Made by a program: the position numbers and the translations under genes. Shown here piece by piece: positions 1 to 10,428 of a stretch of 64,000 nt of DNA. Source of the DNA: Sycobia sp. Sy_11 (taxonomy: Eukaryota > Arthropoda > Insecta > Hymenoptera > Epichrysomallidae); the NCBI GenBank assembly GCA_018907035.1, contig JACCIC010000188.1, forward strand, positions 27,501-91,500. Direction: 5' to 3'. The notes under the pieces are model-generated. The model saw nothing but the letters and a program-made list of their open reading frames with translations, was not told where the DNA came from and made no database searches. Each line of letters opens with the position of its first letter. The stretch's first letter is position 1.

Positions 1-196
1 AAGAATCATTACAATATTTGCGAAACGTATGCTTCAGTTTCTTAAATAAATTGGGTATAATCATTCTTAGCAATTGTAAACAAATTGGGCTTACATATTA
101 GGCAATAGACGTGGTCAACATTCCTTTACGACGAAGTAGAAAAGGATATATATCTACGGTTTCCAGAAGAACTAGCTCAGAAGAAAAACAGCGTTT

Positions 197-1387
197 TTAA
201 GATTTTTTTCTATTTCTCAATATAATCTCTTCTGTCATCTCTCTCATAATGCCAACTCTATAGATTGATTCGTCAAGCTCTTCAAAATACCCATTTACAG
301 CTTCGATTATTTCTTCATTGTCCGCAAATCTCTTACCGCCAAGCCATTTTTTGAGATTAGGAAACAGATAATAGTTACTCGGGGCTAGGTCTGGAGAGTA
401 GGGAGGGTGCGGCATCAATTCAAACTTCAGATCGTTGATTTTAGCCATCTCAACAATTGACGTGCGCGTTATCGTGATGAAACAAGGTTTTTTTCTTCGC
501 CAGATGAGGTCGTTTAATTTTCACTTCGTGGCTCAAACGTTGCAATAAATCTGCGTAGTATTGACCATTGCTCGTTTTACCCTTTTCAAGGTAATCAATG
601 TATGTTATACCTCTTACATCTCAAAAAACAGTAGCCATAAACTTGTTCGCCGAAAAAATTGTTTTTGCCTTCTTTAGAGTTGGTTCCCCTGGTCCAATCA
701 ACTGTTTAGACTGTTATTAGTGGTGGACCCAAGTTTCGTCAACGGTTACGAATCGATGCAAAAATTCGCTTTGATTACGCTTATACAACGCCAAATTGGT
801 GGTAGAAATGTTCTTTCGAATTAATTTTTGGTTGACTGTTAGCAAACGCGGCACCCATCTTGCACAGAGCTTTTCCATATACAAATATTGGTGCAAAGTA
901 TTTTGTACACGTTTATATAACATTTTACAGGTCTCAGCTATCTCATGCACTTTTAATCTGCGGTCTTTCAGCACTATTTGATGGATTTTTTCGATCATAT
1001 CTGGAGTTGTGACAGTAATGGGGCGTCCTGGGCGACGCTCATCAGAGGTGCTCACACGACCCTTTTTAAATTTGGAAACCCACTGCTTAACGGTTGAATC
1101 TGATGGGGAGGATGTCACCAGTGTTCAGTCCATCTATTCTTTAATTTCCTTCGGCGTTAATCCTTCCAAATAAAAGTATTTGATGACAACACGATTTTCC
1201 AGCTTTTCCATTTTTACGAAAAACACAGAGGCGTCTTGTTCAGCGTGCTCTCAAACCTAAACTAACATGGCGATCGGACTGAAACTATAGCTACAAGCTA
1301 TCTAAGGATGGTACTATAGAACGCCACCTCAAGGTAGGCCTAGTGGCGCCATCTCTTTGTCAGGCAGGAAACTTATCAATTCTCTCC
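197..1387 (-). mobile_element. Decayed mariner-type DNA transposon
   Basis: Minus-strand remains of a Tc1/mariner transposase, the cut-and-paste enzyme that moves the element. Reading begins at the ATG at 1211 (MEKLENRVV), meets stops near 1130, then runs openly from 1118 to 717 through a helix-turn-helix region, a GRP linker (GRPITV) and the first catalytic Asp in VDETWVHH. The frame is then lost. HDNA, the second catalytic site, can be read near 450-470, and 448-197 carries SPDLAPSNYY, where Asn stands in place of the usual third catalytic Asp. The right end is placed at 1387 because GGAAACTTATCAATTCTC there resembles other mariner ends and a TA follows. The left terminal repeat was not found. 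With several stops, frame breaks and an altered active site, it is dead. Confidence 0.85.
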
Positions 1388-1870
1388 CGTACGTACCATA
1401 TTATTTTGAAGACTAGTAGGAGTATCTAAGTAAATCCTAGCATGTAAGAGTAATTATTATGTAGAGAATACTATATAAAATCTATTTATAACATTTTTAT
1501 TTGAATTTGATATTTGAATTGAGGAAACTGATAAAAGTTGAAATTGTGAAAAATATAATGATTTTAAATAATATATTATAATAATTGTAACGATCCGTCT
1601 CCTATCTTCTTCTTGCAGTTTTATATTTAGATAATTGTAGGGTTCTTATGATGGAGGATCGTGTCGGAACGGGTGAATGGATTAGGCGAATAACTCTTAT
1701 TTTGAAATTCTTTTATATTCTAATAAAAGTAACTATATTTATTCAATAATAATAACAAGAATAATTTAATAGAAAAAAAAAAACAAAATATAATAATAAC
1801 TGGCTATTCTGCTCCGAATTCGATAGTCCGACTCCCTATAACAAAAAAGCAAGGAGTACAAAAAATATTA
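1388..1870. other. AT-rich spacer, nothing recognised
   Basis: Short AT runs with no coding, repeat or RNA signal that I recognise. It ends at the TA target site of the next mariner. Confidence 0.5.
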
Positions 1871-3150
1871 TTAGGTGTATAAACAAGTTCCCGCCGTTAT
1901 CAAAAGATGGCGTCACCGATAAGATAACATCGAAATTGTCAGCTGTAAAAAGTCGTATAGTATATGTTAACATCTGGAAACATTATAACCTTTTAAAACC
2001 TCTGACTTTTTGCTAGCATGACTTAGTTTGCATCGTGTTAAGATGTCAAGTTTTGAGCCAAGTAAGCGTCATTTACGGGAATTGTTAATTTACTTCTTTC
2101 ATTTAAAGTAATCTGCAACTGAAGTAGATCGGCTACCGATAGAAGCATATAGTGATGTTAATTTGAATGAGGAAGTTGTCAGGAGTGGTTCCAAAAATTT
2201 AAAAGTGGTGATTTTGACGTGGAGGACAAAGCACGCAGTGGAACACCCAAAGTGTTTGGTGACACAGAATTGGAAGCTTTCCTGGAGGAAGATCCGTGCC
2301 AAACGCAAGAAGAACTTGCACAAGAGTTAGGAGTGACTCAGCAAGCTATTTCACAATATCTCAAAATCCAGGCTATCGTCCAAAAGCAAGGAAATTAGGT
2401 TCTTTACAAACTGAAGCTAAGAGACGTTGAGCGTCGCTTATTCTCTTGCGAACAATTGCTCAAAAGACAAAATCGCAAAGGATTTCTACATCGAATCGTC
2501 ACGGGAGACGAAAAGTGGATTCACTACGGCAATCCAAAGCAGAGGAAGTCATGGGGTTAGCCCATGCATGCCTCTACTTCGATGGCCAAGTCAAACATTC
2601 ATGGCAAGAAGCTAATGCTGTGCATGCAGTGGGATCAGCTTGGAGTAATTTATTACGAATTACTACGACACAATCAAACCGTCACCGGGGAACGTTACCA
2701 CCAACAGCTGATGTAATTGAGCCGAGCATTGAAGATTAAATGCCCATAATATGCCAAAAGGCATGATAAAGTCATTTTTCAGCATGACGACGGTTGGCCA
2801 TATGTTGCAAAAATAGTAAAGGAAACGTTAGAAGCACTGAACTGGGACATCCTACTCCACCTGCCGTATGCACCAGACATTGCTTCTTCAGACTACCACC
2901 TATATCGTTCGATGATTCATGGTTTGGCTGAGCAGTACTTCTTAGGAGGAATTGAATAAATAGGTCGATTCGTGGATGGCCTCAAAAGACGAGCAATTTT
3001 TTAAACGGGGTATCCACTTCCTGCCCGAAAGATGGTCAAAAGTAGTAGAAAATGATGGGCAATATTTTGAATGACATTATTTGTACCTTTTTTCACAGTA
3101 AATTCTTAATTCTTTATAAAAAAACAATGGAAACTTATTTGTTCATCCAA
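1871..3150 (+). mobile_element. Full-length but dead mariner, mauritiana-like
   Basis: A 1,280-bp element with imperfect terminal inverted repeats: TTAGGTGTATAAACAAG at the left, and TTGGATGAACAAATAAG reading inward from the right. A TA lies on each side (1869-1870 and 3151-3152), the normal mariner target duplication. The coding remnant starts at ATG 2043 (MSSFEPSKRHLREL) and ends near 3074 with a legible ERWSKVVENDGQYFE-like tail, but it is broken by an early stop (TTTAAAGTAATC near 2110), frameshifts and further stops. The third catalytic region reads APDIASSDYHL. It belongs with the mariner lineage common in ants and bees and is clearly older than the copy at 6.6 kb. Confidence 0.88.
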
Positions 3151-3565
3151 TAATTAATTACTATTTAATTAATTAAATTAATATTAATTGCTATTTGTTA
3201 CAGTCACATTAAAGGTACAAATTATATTTTGAACATAAGAGAAACAATTTTACAGAATGAAAACTTCTAATGTGTGATAAAGCAATGAAAATTATAAATA
3301 AAAATTAATGAAAGCATTTGAATGTAAAAATAAGTAAAGAAAAGCTCCATAGACTAAATTAAAGACACAAAGCTTCATTTTTCTGTACAATTACTGTATA
3401 TTTTAACCACCAATAAAAATTTATGTGTACTCTTTTAAGTTAGAGTTACACTTGTAAGAAAGTTGGGATCTGTTTCCAATAGAGTACAATTTATGTAAAC
3501 AGACTAAGCTTAAGCATAACTAAAAGGTATCTAGGGTACGAAAATAATAGTATTAGTGAATTAAC
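3151..3565. other. AT-rich spacer
   Basis: No gene or repeat recognised. It separates the mariner from the BTAF1-like fragment, and any further exons of that fragment are not visible here. Confidence 0.45.
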
Positions 3566-4001
3566 TTTAAGAATACCTTTGCATTAGTACATGGTGTGGA
3601 GTTCGATGGACACATAAATTAACCAAATGGGCAAGATGCTTTGCTGCGAGTTTTTGTAGGTCTTCATTTTCCTCGCATTTGATAACTTCCATAAGCGGTC
3701 TAATTAATGGATTAAGAGGCTGAAGTGATTCGAGAAGTCAGTGAAACATTGTCGCAGCACCAGCTAAAGCTAGAATGGCAATTCAAGTTATATAAAGAGC
3801 CTGTTGATGAGCAATTGTAGTAGCAACTCCTACTTTAAGAGAACGACTCCTCTTTTCTAAACCTACAACAAATTTAGACTTCATTTTCCCAATACTTGCA
3901 TTTGAAGAATTCGGACTTGTAGATGGTTCCGAACTAGTCGTCGTTACTCGAAATCCAAGCATTGGAACTGAAGCCAAATTCGCTATCTGATCTAAAGTCA
4001 T
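3566..4001 (-). pseudogene. BTAF1/Mot1-like HEAT-repeat fragment, broken
   Basis: Read on the minus strand, this gives a conserved-looking peptide including LNPLIRPLMEVIKCEEN followed by LAAKHLAHLV and CVHRTP. That resembles the segment of the TBP-associated factor BTAF1 (Mot1, the Snf2-family ATPase that strips TBP from DNA) containing LNPIIKPLMETIKKEEN. Upstream in the same frame are VGVATTIAHQQALYIT and AILALAGAATMFH. Two in-frame TGA codons (near 3785 and 3740) interrupt it, and after HRTP a 5-nt insertion (CACCA or equivalent) throws the frame. A GTATTC just beyond could be an old splice donor, which would favour a duplicated genomic exon over a processed copy. The family call rests on memory of the motif and is moderate. 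The disablement is seen directly. Confidence 0.55.
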
Positions 4002-5040
4002 AATACCACTAGTCTAGTATTAATTTCTACAGCCATCCGAAGCGCCTTTACTCAGAAATGGAATTTTTCCTTTTTCGTTGGCCTTCTGGAGTGTCGCTCG
4101 GTGCGGTATTTCTTGTGAGCAAGGGAGTACCTTGCTAATAGTTTAACCTTTCCTACACGAGAAATTATATCTTCAAACGAGCAAAGGAGCGCCTTTTCCT
4201 CGCTGAAGAGTTTGCACCGGGAGACCATGGGTTGGTTGGTCGAATTTTGCTGTTTCCCTTTCTTCATTTCCGAGGTACATTCCTCAGCAAGTGTTGAAAA
4301 TGAACAGGACTTCTATAAAAAAAATAACGCACGTTTATACGAACGAAAAGTACGTTATTTCATTTTAATTTATAATTTTGTTAGTTCTTATTGGTCGCAT
4401 AATCTCTTACTCGCCGTTGTGTAACCCACGTTACATAATAATTTTTGAAATAATAATCCATACTTTAAGTATTCTATGAATATATTTAACAGTTTTTTTA
4501 TTCTATAAAAATTAATTAATTCTTAGATATTTGAAGCAAATATCATTTATCTTCAATTATTTCTTAAAACCGAATCATTTAATTCACACCAACATTTTAA
4601 AATGAATCTATTTAGAAGTTCTGTAATTAATAGTATACATAATTTATTCACTGAAAATCATTTTACTTAATATTCAAATATTTTTAACTATTAATTACAA
4701 ACGATACAAATAATTGAAATCAATAATCAATAGTCAAGTTCTTCACGTTATTACAATTTTTCAATACCATCTACGCTTACAGCATCGGTATGTAGAGATC
4801 CTGAATAGTTTATGTTTCTTTGGTAAAAGGCCTTTTTAGATCATTATTCTTAATTTACTCTTGTTTACAAAAAATAACAGGTATGAACTTATTAATTAAC
4901 TCTATTATTTTATATATAGAAGCAGTAAAAAAATTTGTACGCAATTTTAAAATATCAATTTCTGATTGTTCGATTTGTAAAAAAATGACCCGTTTACATG
5001 TGAGCTATGCTGGGAAATAGTTACTTCAATAGTTGTAGGC
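4002..5040. other. AT-rich stretch with a faint repeat
   Basis: No convincing gene. Roughly 4880-5010 (AGAAGCAGTAAAAAAATTTG and what follows) resembles 48030-48130 at perhaps three-quarters identity by eye, so part of this is probably an old interspersed repeat. Confidence 0.4.
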
Positions 5041-5446
5041 ATCCAAAAAGTAGAATTTATTTTTTCTGAGCATCCCAGAAATTACCAAAATGCAAGAAAC
5101 CGATATTCGATGTATGAAAGAAGAAGGTCAATTACCAGAAATTTCGTATAAATGCAATAATTTTTTAAGTAATATCTCAGTATATACTGTAATATATTTA
5201 TATTATTCTGGGACTTAGCGGAAAATACGACGGATCCCTCTTCTGGGCATCTCAGAAAATACCAAAACTAAAAAACATTTAATTTCTAGAGGTTCACAAC
5301 GTGCACAAAGTATATAACAGTATATTTTAAGAAGTACCAGAATATATTATCTTGTGCATGACACTTCTAGGACAAACCAGAAAATATAGTCAACTTCTAG
5401 AACATACGAGTTTGTACTAAAAATCTCCTAGAATTTACACATTTAT
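5041..5446 (-). repeat. Palindromic TTCTGG/CCAGAA repeat family, copy A
   Basis: On the minus strand this aligns end to end with 46371-46815. It starts after the AT array with GATAAATGTGTAAATTCT and carries the same series of broken TTCTGG...CCAGAA palindromes (TTTTGGTATTTTCTGAGATG, ATTCTGGTACTTC). It codes for nothing. The end next to the microsatellite is the best conserved. Copy C lies at 49555-49865. Confidence 0.75.
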
Positions 5447-5470
5447 CAATATATATATATATATATATAT
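5447..5470. repeat. (AT)n microsatellite
   Basis: An AT dinucleotide run joining palindromic repeat copy A to the LTR at 5471. Its last four bases, ATAT, match the four bases after the LTR. Confidence 0.95.
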
Positions 5471-6543
5471 TGTAACGGCGTGCTTATCTAATAAATGCCC
5501 GGTAAAAGAAACCATTAATGGAGAAGGTGTCAAGAACCCCAAACGGATTAAATTGTTTTCAAAACAATTTCGGTGGACCGTAGGTTCTGTACTATTATTT
5601 TTTCACGGACTTACCTTTTATCCTGGAATTTATTTATTTTTAATTTATAATAATAATAAATTATATTAATAGATTATTAATGATCCAGGAAAGGACGGTA
5701 TAATTATCTGATGTAACATTTATTTAATTGAATGGATAAAAAAAATTTTAAGATTTATTAAATTCTATAAAATTATAATAAATAATATACTACCCCTACC
5801 TAATATGCACCCACACTATGTTAATACACGTTTCGGTTCACACAGCGTATGAGAGAGAAAAATTTACAACTATAACAGAGAGATAAAGCAACAAGAGCAC
5901 TACCTTACGGAGAACAAGAACTATCGAAAGCTGCGTGAGCGCTTGTTGTTCTTATAACTACTATTCTATATTAATATCTCTCTATCTCTCTCAAACTTTA
6001 ATTCGATAAACTAAATAGACACAATATTTAAATTACTAAACAAATGCTCTATATCGAATAAAACCAATAAAAATTATCATTCAGTTGATTTGAAATAAAT
6101 ATAAATCTTCAGAAGATTCACCAACCTTATAAAACAATGCCGAAAATTTTCTACCCAACGTTGAACAAGAAAACTTGATCTCCAAACTCTCTCTGTACGA
6201 TGACAAACTCTTCGGAGTTTTCGTTAAAAGGAATACCGGCTGGTTTTTTTATGTAAATACTATTTTGGATGAACAATGTGAATATTGGAATCTCCAACAA
6301 TTTTTACACTCTGGTTTTTATGGAAAAATATTAAATATCCGAGCACAAGTACCTTGTGATTTTTTATTTTAAGCATCTCGATAACTGTTGTTCCACTATA
6401 TTAAACTGAATTATATTTTTCTAATTTTTCTATATTATAATATATTATTATAATATACTTATACGTCCATCTCTCTCCTTTCTTTTATTTTTCCCTCCAA
6501 TTTTCCTTCTAACACATATATGAAGAAATTCCTATGTGTTACA
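5471..6543 (+). mobile_element. Solo LTR, gypsy-type, in an AT array
   Basis: A 1,073-bp sequence that begins TGTAACGG and ends GTTACA, the TG...CA form of an LTR, with ATAT on both sides (5467-5470 and 6544-6547). It is collinear with 8645-9663: both have TGCCCGGTAAAAG near the start, an ATGCACCC block, and CAATGCCGAAA followed by CAACGTTGAA. Parts also match, reverse-complemented, the region at 20930-21560 beside the gypsy polymerase. Examples are CACCAACCTTAT and a CTATCTCTCTC-containing stretch. It is therefore inferred to be a solo LTR of a relative of that Ty3/gypsy element. Confidence 0.75.
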
Positions 6544-6547
6544 ATAT

Positions 6548-7742
6548 AAGCTTATTCATATGTCAACAATTCCATACTAACACATTAGTTCAAATTTTTT
6601 CGCATCATAAATTTTTGATATCGTGAAAATGTCGAAATTTGAGCCGAGTCGACGTCATTTGCGGGAAGTTTCACTTTATTGGTTCAATTTGAAGAAATCT
6701 GCTGCCGAGACGCATCGATTGCTTCAGGAGGCTTATGGAGAAGGTTGTGTCGATGATTCAAGTGTTCGCGGATGGTTTCGACGCTTCAAAAGCGGTGATT
6801 TCGACGTGGAAGACAAGGAGCGTTCCGGGCGGCCGCAAATCTTTGAAGATCGAGAATTGGCGACTTTGCTTGATGAAGATTCTTGTCAAACGCAAGAAGA
6901 ACTTGCTGAAGCATTGGGAGTTGACCGAACAACCATTTCCAAGCGTTTGAAAGCCATGGGAATGATCCAAAAGCAAGGAAATTGGGTGCCGTACGAACTG
7001 AAGCTGAGAGACGTCGAACGGCGTTTTTTCACTTGCGAACAGCTGCTTCAGCGACATAAAAGAAAGGGTTTTCTGCATCGTATCGTGACTGGCGATGAAA
7101 AGTGGATACGTTACGATAATCCGAAGCGAAGAAAATCATGGGGACTACCCGGCCATGCATCATCATCGACGGCCAAGCCAAATATTCATGACGCCAAGCT
7201 CATGCTCTGTATATGGTGGGACCAGCTAGGTGTGGTTTACTATGAGCTTCTGAAACCGAATGAAAGGATCACAGGCGAGGTCTATCGACGACAATTGATG
7301 CGTTTGAGCCGCGCACTGCGAGAAAAACGGCCACAATACTCCGACAGGCACGACAAAGTTATTTTGCAACATGACAATGCTCGCCCACATGTTGCACCGC
7401 CGGTGAAAACATACTTAGAAACGCTCAAATAGGAAGTCCTACCCCACCCGCCGTATAGTCCAGACGTTGCTCCGTCTGATTACCATCTCTTCAGATCGAT
7501 GACGCATGGCCTGGCTGACCAGCACTTCCACTCCTACGAGGAAGCCAAAAAATGGGTGGATGACTGGATAGAGGCCAAACCGGTCGAATTTTTTCGCAAC
7601 GGGATTCGTATGTTGCCAGAAAGATGGGAAAAAGTTGTAGCTAGCGATGGCCAATACTTTCAATAATTCATTTATAACCATTTTTTCACAATAAAGGCTC
7701 AAAATTTGAAAAAAAACGGGAAAGACTTATTCACATACCTGA
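6548..7742 (+). mobile_element. Mariner copy 1, lacking its left end
   Basis: Nearly identical to the complete copy at 56090-57373 but missing about the first 80 bp, including the left inverted repeat and the GATGGCGCC subterminal site. Its sequence starts at AAGCTTATTC, directly beside the ATAT after the LTR at 5471-6543. The right inverted repeat (CGGGAAAGACTTATTCACAT, ending 7742) is intact and followed by TA. Confidence 0.92.
6623..7666 (+). pseudogene. Mariner transposase with one internal stop
   Basis: A transposase of about 347 codons that would nick DNA at the inverted repeats and insert at TA. The start MKMSKFEPSR fits the family. The N-terminal half holds two helix-turn-helix regions joined by a GRP linker (SGRPQIF, about residues 68-74). 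The first catalytic Asp is D158 in VTGDEKW and the second D251 in QHDNARPH. Codon 270 is TAG, where related mariners have Trp. Beyond it the frame stays open through HPPYSPDVAPSDYHLF, whose D286 completes the DD34D triad, to a natural stop after DGQYFQ at 7664-7666. A protein ending at 269 would lack the third Asp and be inactive. The same TAG is in the copy at 56164-57207. The rest of the frame is undamaged, so it is young. Confidence 0.93.
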
Positions 7743-7744
7743 TA

Positions 7745-8353
7745 CAATTTTTATTTATTTAAATTAGTTACAAATTTCTTAAATGTTTAAGTAAACACTA
7801 ACTGCAAAAATGATAATTCAACGTTAAACTTCTATTTTTTAAACTCAAATCAAAATCTCTTTTGAATTCATCAATCTCATTATTTTCGTTCATCAATTTT
7901 AATTTGTAAAACTCAAATGTTGTTAAGAATTAACTTCTTAATTAATAAATTAATTTAATACTTATCTGATCCATCGTGCCAAATACATCTCTTTGAATTT
8001 CTCTTTGTTAAAAACTTACGTTTCTTAGCGCTGCTTCCTTGGACATCGATTTTTCTTGGTCCATCTCTCAGATCGATTTTTATGGATAAAGACAACGAGA
8101 AACTATAGTTCAGAAAACACTCTTACTTGCTTTTCTTTTAACGGCTTCAGTAATTTTCCACTAGGAAAACTTGATGGTCAAGACAAGAATAGCAACCACG
8201 TGCGCTTACACTTTCTCTTTTTCTTTGTCTTGCTGCACGCATAAAATCACTCGTGCACTCTGAAATGCACACTTCCAAACTTCGCGTCAAAATCCACAAA
8301 CGAAAATAAAAATTCAAACCTACGCCGATGGTAGAGGGCTGGTGCTCATTACC
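7745..8353. other. Unassigned; could include LTR-element interior
   Basis: No convincing gene. The right part, next to the copia-type LTR, could be leftover interior of that element (GATGGTAGAGGGC is mildly purine-rich), but no copia protein is readable. Confidence 0.35.
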
Positions 8354-8597
8354 TGTTGGAAATACTAATAGTTAATGGCAATTATATAACTATATAAGCA
8401 GAGTATTGTGTTAGAATAAACAGACAAAAGAAAATATAACGACTAAGAACCCTTTATTACACGTCTATCTACAATAGTGTCTCGACACGAATTGACTATA
8501 CAACCTCGTAGGGCGCTACGCGTATGCGGTGGCGCATGCACGCAGTATACTCTCTATATACATATATAGTAGTGTGACTATGCACCGTGCTAATTCC

Positions 8598-8601
<4 letters not shown>
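8354..8601 (+). mobile_element. Solo copia-type LTR
   Basis: A 248-bp segment with matching ends, TGTTGGAA...TTCCAACA, the form typical of Ty1/copia LTRs. It contains a TATA-like run (AACTATATAAGCAG) followed by AATAAA, in an order that suggests the plus orientation. No polymerase flanks it. The terminal ACA merges into the AC microsatellite, so a target duplication could not be defined. Confidence 0.6.

Positions 8602-8640
<39 letters not shown>
8602..8640. repeat. (AC)n microsatellite, left part
   Basis: AC repeats continuing from the copia-type LTR up to ATAT at 8641-8644. Together with 9664-9726 they look like one array split by the LTR between them. Confidence 0.9.
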
Positions 8641-8644
<4 letters not shown>

Positions 8645-9663
8645 TGTAACGGGGTACTTATATAGTTGATGCCCGGTAAAAGTACTCGTTAACAGAGGTG
8701 TAAAGAACCCCCAAATGGTTTAAATTGTTTTAAAAAAAATTTGAGTGAGCCGTGGGGTTTTTACTATTATTTTTTCTCGGATTTATCCTGGAATTTATTT
8801 ACTTTTAAATATTTTTAATAATAAATTAGATTAATGTATTATCAATAATCTTAGAAAGGACGGGGCAATAATCAGGTACGGGGGATATCAAGAGATTTTC
8901 TATTACAAATAAAGAAAAAGAAAAACTTAGTTATTTGAATAAACAAAATTCTTTAAATTTTTAAAATCTTGTAAAATTATAATAAATAATATTCTATCTC
9001 TACCTATTATGCACCCGCGCTATACTAACGCGTGTTTCCACTCACACAGGGTGCGAGAGAGAAAACTTATGGGCCTACTAGATAGACTAAGTAAGAAGAG
9101 CGCCGCCTTACAGAGACGCGGAAAAACTACTAACAAGTTATGCGTACGCGTAACTCTCGCACTTCTAATTCATTACACTAAATATATATAGTGTTTGAAT
9201 TATTTAATTATTCACTTTTTATATTAAGTAAAACCGAGAAAATTACTTTTTAACGAATTTGAAATGAGTACGATTACTAAGAAAATGCAACTTTAATAAC
9301 AATGCCGAAATTTGCAACGCAACGTTGAAAGGAGAGAATCAAAGAATCTTCTTCACGTTACAATATAAACTTTCGTGAGTTTATATAAAACGAAAATACT
9401 GTCAAGAAGTTACTTGAGACAATAGTGTTTGGTCAACTCTATAAGATATTATTAAAGATAATAATAGTCCGATTGATAATACAATATTATCACACAACAA
9501 ATCGAAATGTTAATCAAAATGAATAATAAAAATAAATTTGTTTCTATAATAATCTGATATTTTACTATATTATATTCATTATTATAATATAATTCTATCT
9601 CCATCTCTCTCTTTCCTTTTATTTTTCCTTCCAATTTAGGAAGAAATTCCTATATTTCTTACA
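8645..9663 (+). mobile_element. Solo LTR, gypsy-type, inside an AC array
   Basis: 1,019 bp, beginning TGTAACGG and ending CTTACA, same family as 5471-6543. The left flank is ATAT after an AC run; the right flank is ATAC leading into another AC run. This fits insertion with a 4-bp duplication followed by one change. CAATGCCGAAA and CAACGTTGAA near 9300-9330 match the other copies. No open gene is present. Confidence 0.75.

Positions 9664-9726
<63 letters not shown>
9664..9726. repeat. (AC)n microsatellite, right part
   Basis: About 30 AC units. Valine/cysteine-rich reading frames through it are compositional artefacts. Confidence 0.95.
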
Positions 9727-9730
<4 letters not shown>

Positions 9731-10076
9731 TAAACTCTCTTCGCGGTAATGCATGTAAATCACTGAAATGAAATAAATGATGTGTACTGAGATTCGCATG
9801 CCTTGATGAAAAATTATCGAATCTACAATAGCAAAACTCATCGTAAGTAACTTATCAGTGATGTGCCTGTGTGACAGGATATCGCGTGTTTTCTTCTCGC
9901 TGATCATCGCTACCCTAAAATTGCTTCATGAGATTTCCCTTTTATTTTATATTTATGTTAGGGTTGATTATCTTATAATGATTTGTTAGACTTTTTCTTT
10001 CGATTCGGCAAACTATAATCTTATTCTGATATTGATTTGTTATAATTAATTATTTTTATACTTTCGGATGTTTTAG
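9727..10076. other. Intron sequence upstream of the DHX8 S1 exon
   Basis: No exon recognised. It ends with the acceptor TTTTAG at 10071-10076. The missing DHX8 N-terminal exons must lie to the left, possibly outside the window. Confidence 0.5.
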
Positions 10077-10428
10077 AGATCAGAATCGGCAAAGTAGTAT
10101 TTCCAAGAGTAGCATGAGTCTTTCAAAACAATTAAAAAGTTTTAATAAGTCATCTAGATCTCAAACAAGATCGCGTTCACGTAATTCACGATCAATGTCA
10201 CCACAGGAATTATCTGCTGAACCCGTAATAGGAGGAATTTATGCTGCAAAAGTTGCAAATATAGTAACATTTGGATGCTTTGTTCAATTAGAAGGTCTAC
10301 GTCGACGTTGTGAAGGGTTAGTTCATATTTCCCAAATTCGAAGAGAGGGTAGAATTACTACAGCGAATGATGTTGTCACGCGTGGACAAAAGGTTTACGT
10401 AAAAGTTCTTAACATAACAGGGCAAAAG
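10077..10428 (+). CDS. DHX8: DHX8 (Prp22-type helicase), S1-domain exon
   Basis: An internal exon of the DEAH-box RNA helicase that releases spliced mRNA from the spliceosome in the nucleus. The first part is Arg/Ser-rich ([13 protein letters not shown]). From about 10231 comes an S1 RNA-binding fold with the family signature [17 protein letters not shown] and RREGR. The acceptor is TTTTAG at 10071-10076, and the frame is open through it, so the ATG at 10114 is probably internal. The donor is AAG|GTACGT at 10428/10429, phase 0. The next exon begins with ISLCMKDVDQ, exactly what follows this point in DHX8. One oddity is RRRCEG, where relatives I know have Trp in place of Cys. No stop or frameshift is present. 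Confidence 0.9.

Noticed and set aside
4052..4424. Overlapping open frames on both strands near 4.05-4.42 kb
   Set aside because: No recognisable domain or splice structure, and the two strands overlap.
6758..7078. Antisense frames over the mariner transposase here and at 56752-57072 and 58707-59019
   Set aside because: Shadows of the transposase reading frame on the other strand.
5471..9663. The LTRs at 5471 and 8645 as the two ends of one element
   Set aside because: Each has its own ATAT-type flanks. The DNA between them is a mariner, a spacer and a copia-type LTR, with no gypsy genes.
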